A stretch of 16,114 nt of DNA from Cyanobacteria bacterium OH_PDB_112 (GTDB lineage Bacteria; Cyanobacteriota; Vampirovibrionia; Gastranaerophilales; CAJFVJ01): NCBI GenBank assembly GCA_023457295.1, contig JAEWLZ010000116.1:1-16114 (forward strand), read 5' to 3'. Position numbers and translations under genes: made by a program. Shown here piece after piece: positions 14,370-16,114 of this stretch (the stretch's first letter is position 1; the number at the start of each line of letters is the position of its first letter). The notes beneath the pieces were generated by a model. The model had not been told where the DNA came from, searched no databases, and was given only the letters and a program-made list of their open reading frames with translations.

Positions 14370-15677
14370 TCAGAAATTCAAAACTTTAATATCGGTTGAT
14401 TTTTTTATAAAAAATTCCATTTTTGTTTTAACGCCTAATTCTGAAAGAGATTTTTTGATGCGTTCAGGTTGATAATTGCATATGAAAATAGCATCAGGAT
14501 TATATTCGGAGATTTCTTCAGGACAAATTCCCTCATAATTTAGAATTTTATCTCCCTTTTTAAATTTTCTGTCTGCAATGGCAATTATATTGAAATCTGA
14601 AATATTATACTTTTCAAATAAAACTTCTGTACTTATGCCCATTCCATATAAAATTATTCTTTTATTTTTATATTTTTTAAGAAGTTTTTTTATTTTAGAT
14701 TTTTGATTTACTGCTTCGAAATATTCTGCCCAACTATCTTTGTTTGCAGGTCTTGGAATGTATTTTTTTATCCAAAAAGATTCGAGTTCTATCTCTAATA
14801 AAGCTTTTAAAAATAAAAGTTTTTGTTTTGAATTCAGTCCCAAAATTATATTGGCTAAATTCCGTAAAGAATTTTTATAGCATATTTTATTTAAGTAAAT
14901 ATTTGATTTAAAGAGCTCAAAAAGGCTTTTTTGAGTATGTCTCAAGTTATCGATTATGAAATCTTTTTGTTTCGGGTCTTTTATCATTTGAATAGAATTT
15001 ATATATCCTACAAACCAAAACATGTTTTGTCTGAGAGGCGATAAGTCACTTTTTTCAACGCCTTTATGGAAAATGCATATATTATCATTATCAATGCCCC
15101 TGAAAACAATCGATTTTTCAGGGAAATAAATCTTTTTATTATCATTAATCATTTTTGCTACAACGCACAGATGAGGAAAAAAGTTGGCAATATTACAAAG
15201 CATATTTTCCATCATTGTATAAGTCAAAATGTCTGTTTTGGTGATAAATCCAGGGACAAAAGACCCTGTGTAAAAGGCGTCGGCAATATTATTTATACGG
15301 CCTGTTTCACCTAAAGTGGTATATATAAGGTCATAGTCATTTTCTATTGCGTGTTCAATTTCGGTAAAATTTCGCCAGTCATAGGTATCATCATCACATA
15401 AAATCCATAAATATTTTTTAGACGCAAGTTCAAAAGCTCTTGAAATATTGCCGTTGCCGCCTATATTGCGGTTATGTCGAATATGTTTTAGGTTAGGGTA
15501 TTTTATAGCATATTCTTTACAAAGTTCTTCTGTTCCATCGGTTGAAACATTATCTAGAATACTTATTTCGCAATCTTTTATGGGGCTTATATCTTCAAAT
15601 ATATTTTCAAGTGTTTTTTGCAGAGCATTTTTTCTGTTATAGGTGACTAAAATTATTTCTAAATTTTCTTTTAGCAT
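14370..15677 (-). CDS. Family 2 (GT-A) glycosyltransferase fused to a C-terminal Rossmann module
   Basis: 435 residues from the ATG at 15677, where the GT2 fold begins (LEIILVTYNRK at 6-16). An upstream TTG at 15740 overlaps the previous gene and coincides with a -35 box, so it is rejected. The ribosome site before the ATG is weak. GT2 signatures are ILDNVSTDGT at 40-49, RNIGGNGNISRA at 70-81 and the metal-binding DDD at 95-97 in ILCDDDTYDW. A long middle region (about 150-320) of unassigned, partly helical sequence follows. Residues 338-426 are the Rossmann module (KRIILYGMG, then AIADRKF, CPEEI, DAIFICNY), the same type that ends the GT8 protein. It probably adds a sugar to a lipid-linked glycan at the inner face of the membrane; no membrane segment is evident. 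Donor and acceptor are unknown. Confidence 0.88.
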   Translation of the reverse strand: MLKENLEIILVTYNRKNALQKTLENIFEDISPIKDCEISILDNVSTDGTEELCKEYAIKYPNLKHIRHNRNIGGNGNISRAFELASKKYLWILCDDDTYDWRNFTEIEHAIENDYDLIYTTLGETGRINNIADAFYTGSFVPGFITKTDILTYTMMENMLCNIANFFPHLCVVAKMINDNKKIYFPEKSIVFRGIDNDNICIFHKGVEKSDLSPLRQNMFWFVGYINSIQMIKDPKQKDFIIDNLRHTQKSLFELFKSNIYLNKICYKNSLRNLANIILGLNSKQKLLFLKALLEIELESFWIKKYIPRPANKDSWAEYFEAVNQKSKIKKLLKKYKNKRIILYGMGISTEVLFEKYNISDFNIIAIADRKFKKGDKILNYEGICPEEISEYNPDAIFICNYQPERIKKSLSELGVKTKMEFFIKKSTDIKVLNF

Positions 15678-15711
15678 TTTTAATATAATTCCGAAACTAA
15701 AACACTCTATA

Positions 15712-15740
15712 ATCTTATATTTTAAGGAGAACGGTGTCAA
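15712..15740 (-). promoter_or_regulatory. Promoter of the GT2 gene inside the upstream gene's end
   Basis: On the minus strand TTGACA (15740-15735) is a perfect -35. A 17-base spacer leads to TAAGAT (15717-15712), a 4-of-6 -10. The box pair overlaps the last codons and stop of the deacetylase-like gene. A transcript would start near 15705, about 28 bases before the GT2 ATG. Confidence 0.45.
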
Positions 15741-16114
15741 TTTTATTATTAACCTGAAGGATTTCCCCGTAATTTGTAAGTTCCCATTCGGCTTTTTGTA
15801 TATCTTCTTTCAAAACAGGGTTCATAAAGCTCAAAAATTCCTGATAATTGTCTTTTTTGTTTTCATCAATTGTTGGGTGCAAAATAGCTTCGACAACAGC
15901 TTCTTTTTTTATAGTTTTAAGTCCGTATTTTAGGGCGTTTTCATCCATATTGCCGGTGTAGGAGATTCCTATAAAATAATCATTAGTCAAAAGTTCGTAT
16001 TCTTTTAATGTTTGCAAATTTATAGTGGAAAAAGCTCCCAAAAGAATCGTTTTTATAAGATTTATAGGGTATTCGGGTCTGAGATGTTTTTTTATTGAAG
16101 GAATAATATAAGGC
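15715..16114 (-). CDS. C-terminal part of a probable YdjC/ChbG-like carbohydrate deacetylase
   Basis: The frame is open from the right window edge to the TAA at 15717-15715, about 132 codons; the start lies outside. A TTG at 16041 within the frame is not taken as a start because the frame and the similarity continue upstream of it (LRPEYPINLIK). Visible features are the FIGISYTG segment, KYGLKTIKKEAVVEAILHP, and a terminal stretch with NPVLKEDIQKAEWEL and YGEIL. The strand ending in a conserved HP, followed by a helix of closely spaced charged residues and a final short strand, resembles the end of YdjC/ChbG family deacetylases, which remove N-acetyl groups from glycan sugars. The metal-binding N-terminal residues are not in the window, so this is a moderate-confidence family call. 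It lies 37 bases upstream of the GT2 gene. Confidence 0.6.
   Translation of the reverse strand, partial: PYIIPSIKKHLRPEYPINLIKTILLGAFSTINLQTLKEYELLTNDYFIGISYTGNMDENALKYGLKTIKKEAVVEAILHPTIDENKKDNYQEFLSFMNPVLKEDIQKAEWELTNYGEILQVNNKIDTVLLKI

Noticed and set aside
1..16114. Mobile element, CRISPR array, tRNA or rRNA
   Set aside because: No transposase or integrase motifs, no regularly spaced repeats and no cloverleaf-like sequence were seen; gaps between genes are short.

Overview
The window is an AT-rich (low G+C by eye) bacterial surface-glycan biosynthesis locus. It has no RNA genes, CRISPR arrays, transposases or recognisable mobile elements. Strong Shine-Dalgarno sites, TTG/GTG codons near starts, tight operon overlaps and lysine/isoleucine/asparagine-rich proteins fit an AT-rich, probably anaerobic or gut-type bacterium. 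Phylum cannot be fixed from this sequence; Melainabacteria/Gastranaerophilales, Elusimicrobia, Brachyspira-like or other AT-rich diderms are guesses only.

Layout. (1) 1-520, plus strand: the last 28 codons of a truncated gene, then a small stand-alone Rossmann-like protein that lies in the same reading frame directly after one stop codon. (2) 611-7384, plus strand: a promoter at 550-578 and a compact operon of radical SAM/SPASM enzyme A, FkbM methyltransferase A, radical SAM/SPASM enzyme B, a zinc-ribbon SAM methyltransferase, FkbM methyltransferase B and a family-4 glycosyltransferase. (3) 7385-8849, plus strand: a separate promoter and a family-8 glycosyltransferase with a fused C-terminal Rossmann-like module. 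(4) 16114-8852, minus strand: the C-terminal part of a probable YdjC/ChbG-like deacetylase, a family-2 glycosyltransferase with the same kind of fused module, then a NeuB-like synthase, FkbM methyltransferase C, a thiamine-diphosphate enzyme, an RmlC-like epimerase and an extended SDR. The last five are nearly contiguous or overlapping. The two transcription units meet tail to tail with 2 bp between their stop codons.

How it works together (inference). Three glycosyltransferases would assemble a glycan. The ThDP enzyme, RmlC-like epimerase and SDR look like a cassette that branches or otherwise modifies a nucleotide-activated keto-sugar, as in YerE-type chemistry. The NeuB-like enzyme would make a 2-keto-3-deoxy sugar acid. 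Four SAM methyltransferases and two radical SAM enzymes would decorate sugars. No nucleotidyltransferase, 4,6-dehydratase, NeuA/NeuC, flippase or polymerase is in the window, so the locus must extend beyond it.

The most unusual property is that one GxGxxG-type Rossmann module, resembling the substrate-binding N-domain of PglD/CapD-like proteins, recurs in up to seven of the thirteen complete genes. It is N-terminal in three FkbM methyltransferases, C-terminal in a GT8, a GT2 and (less clearly) a methyltransferase, and stand-alone in one small gene. Two further points are the interleaved paralogous radical SAM genes and the in-frame single-stop separation of the stand-alone module from its upstream gene.
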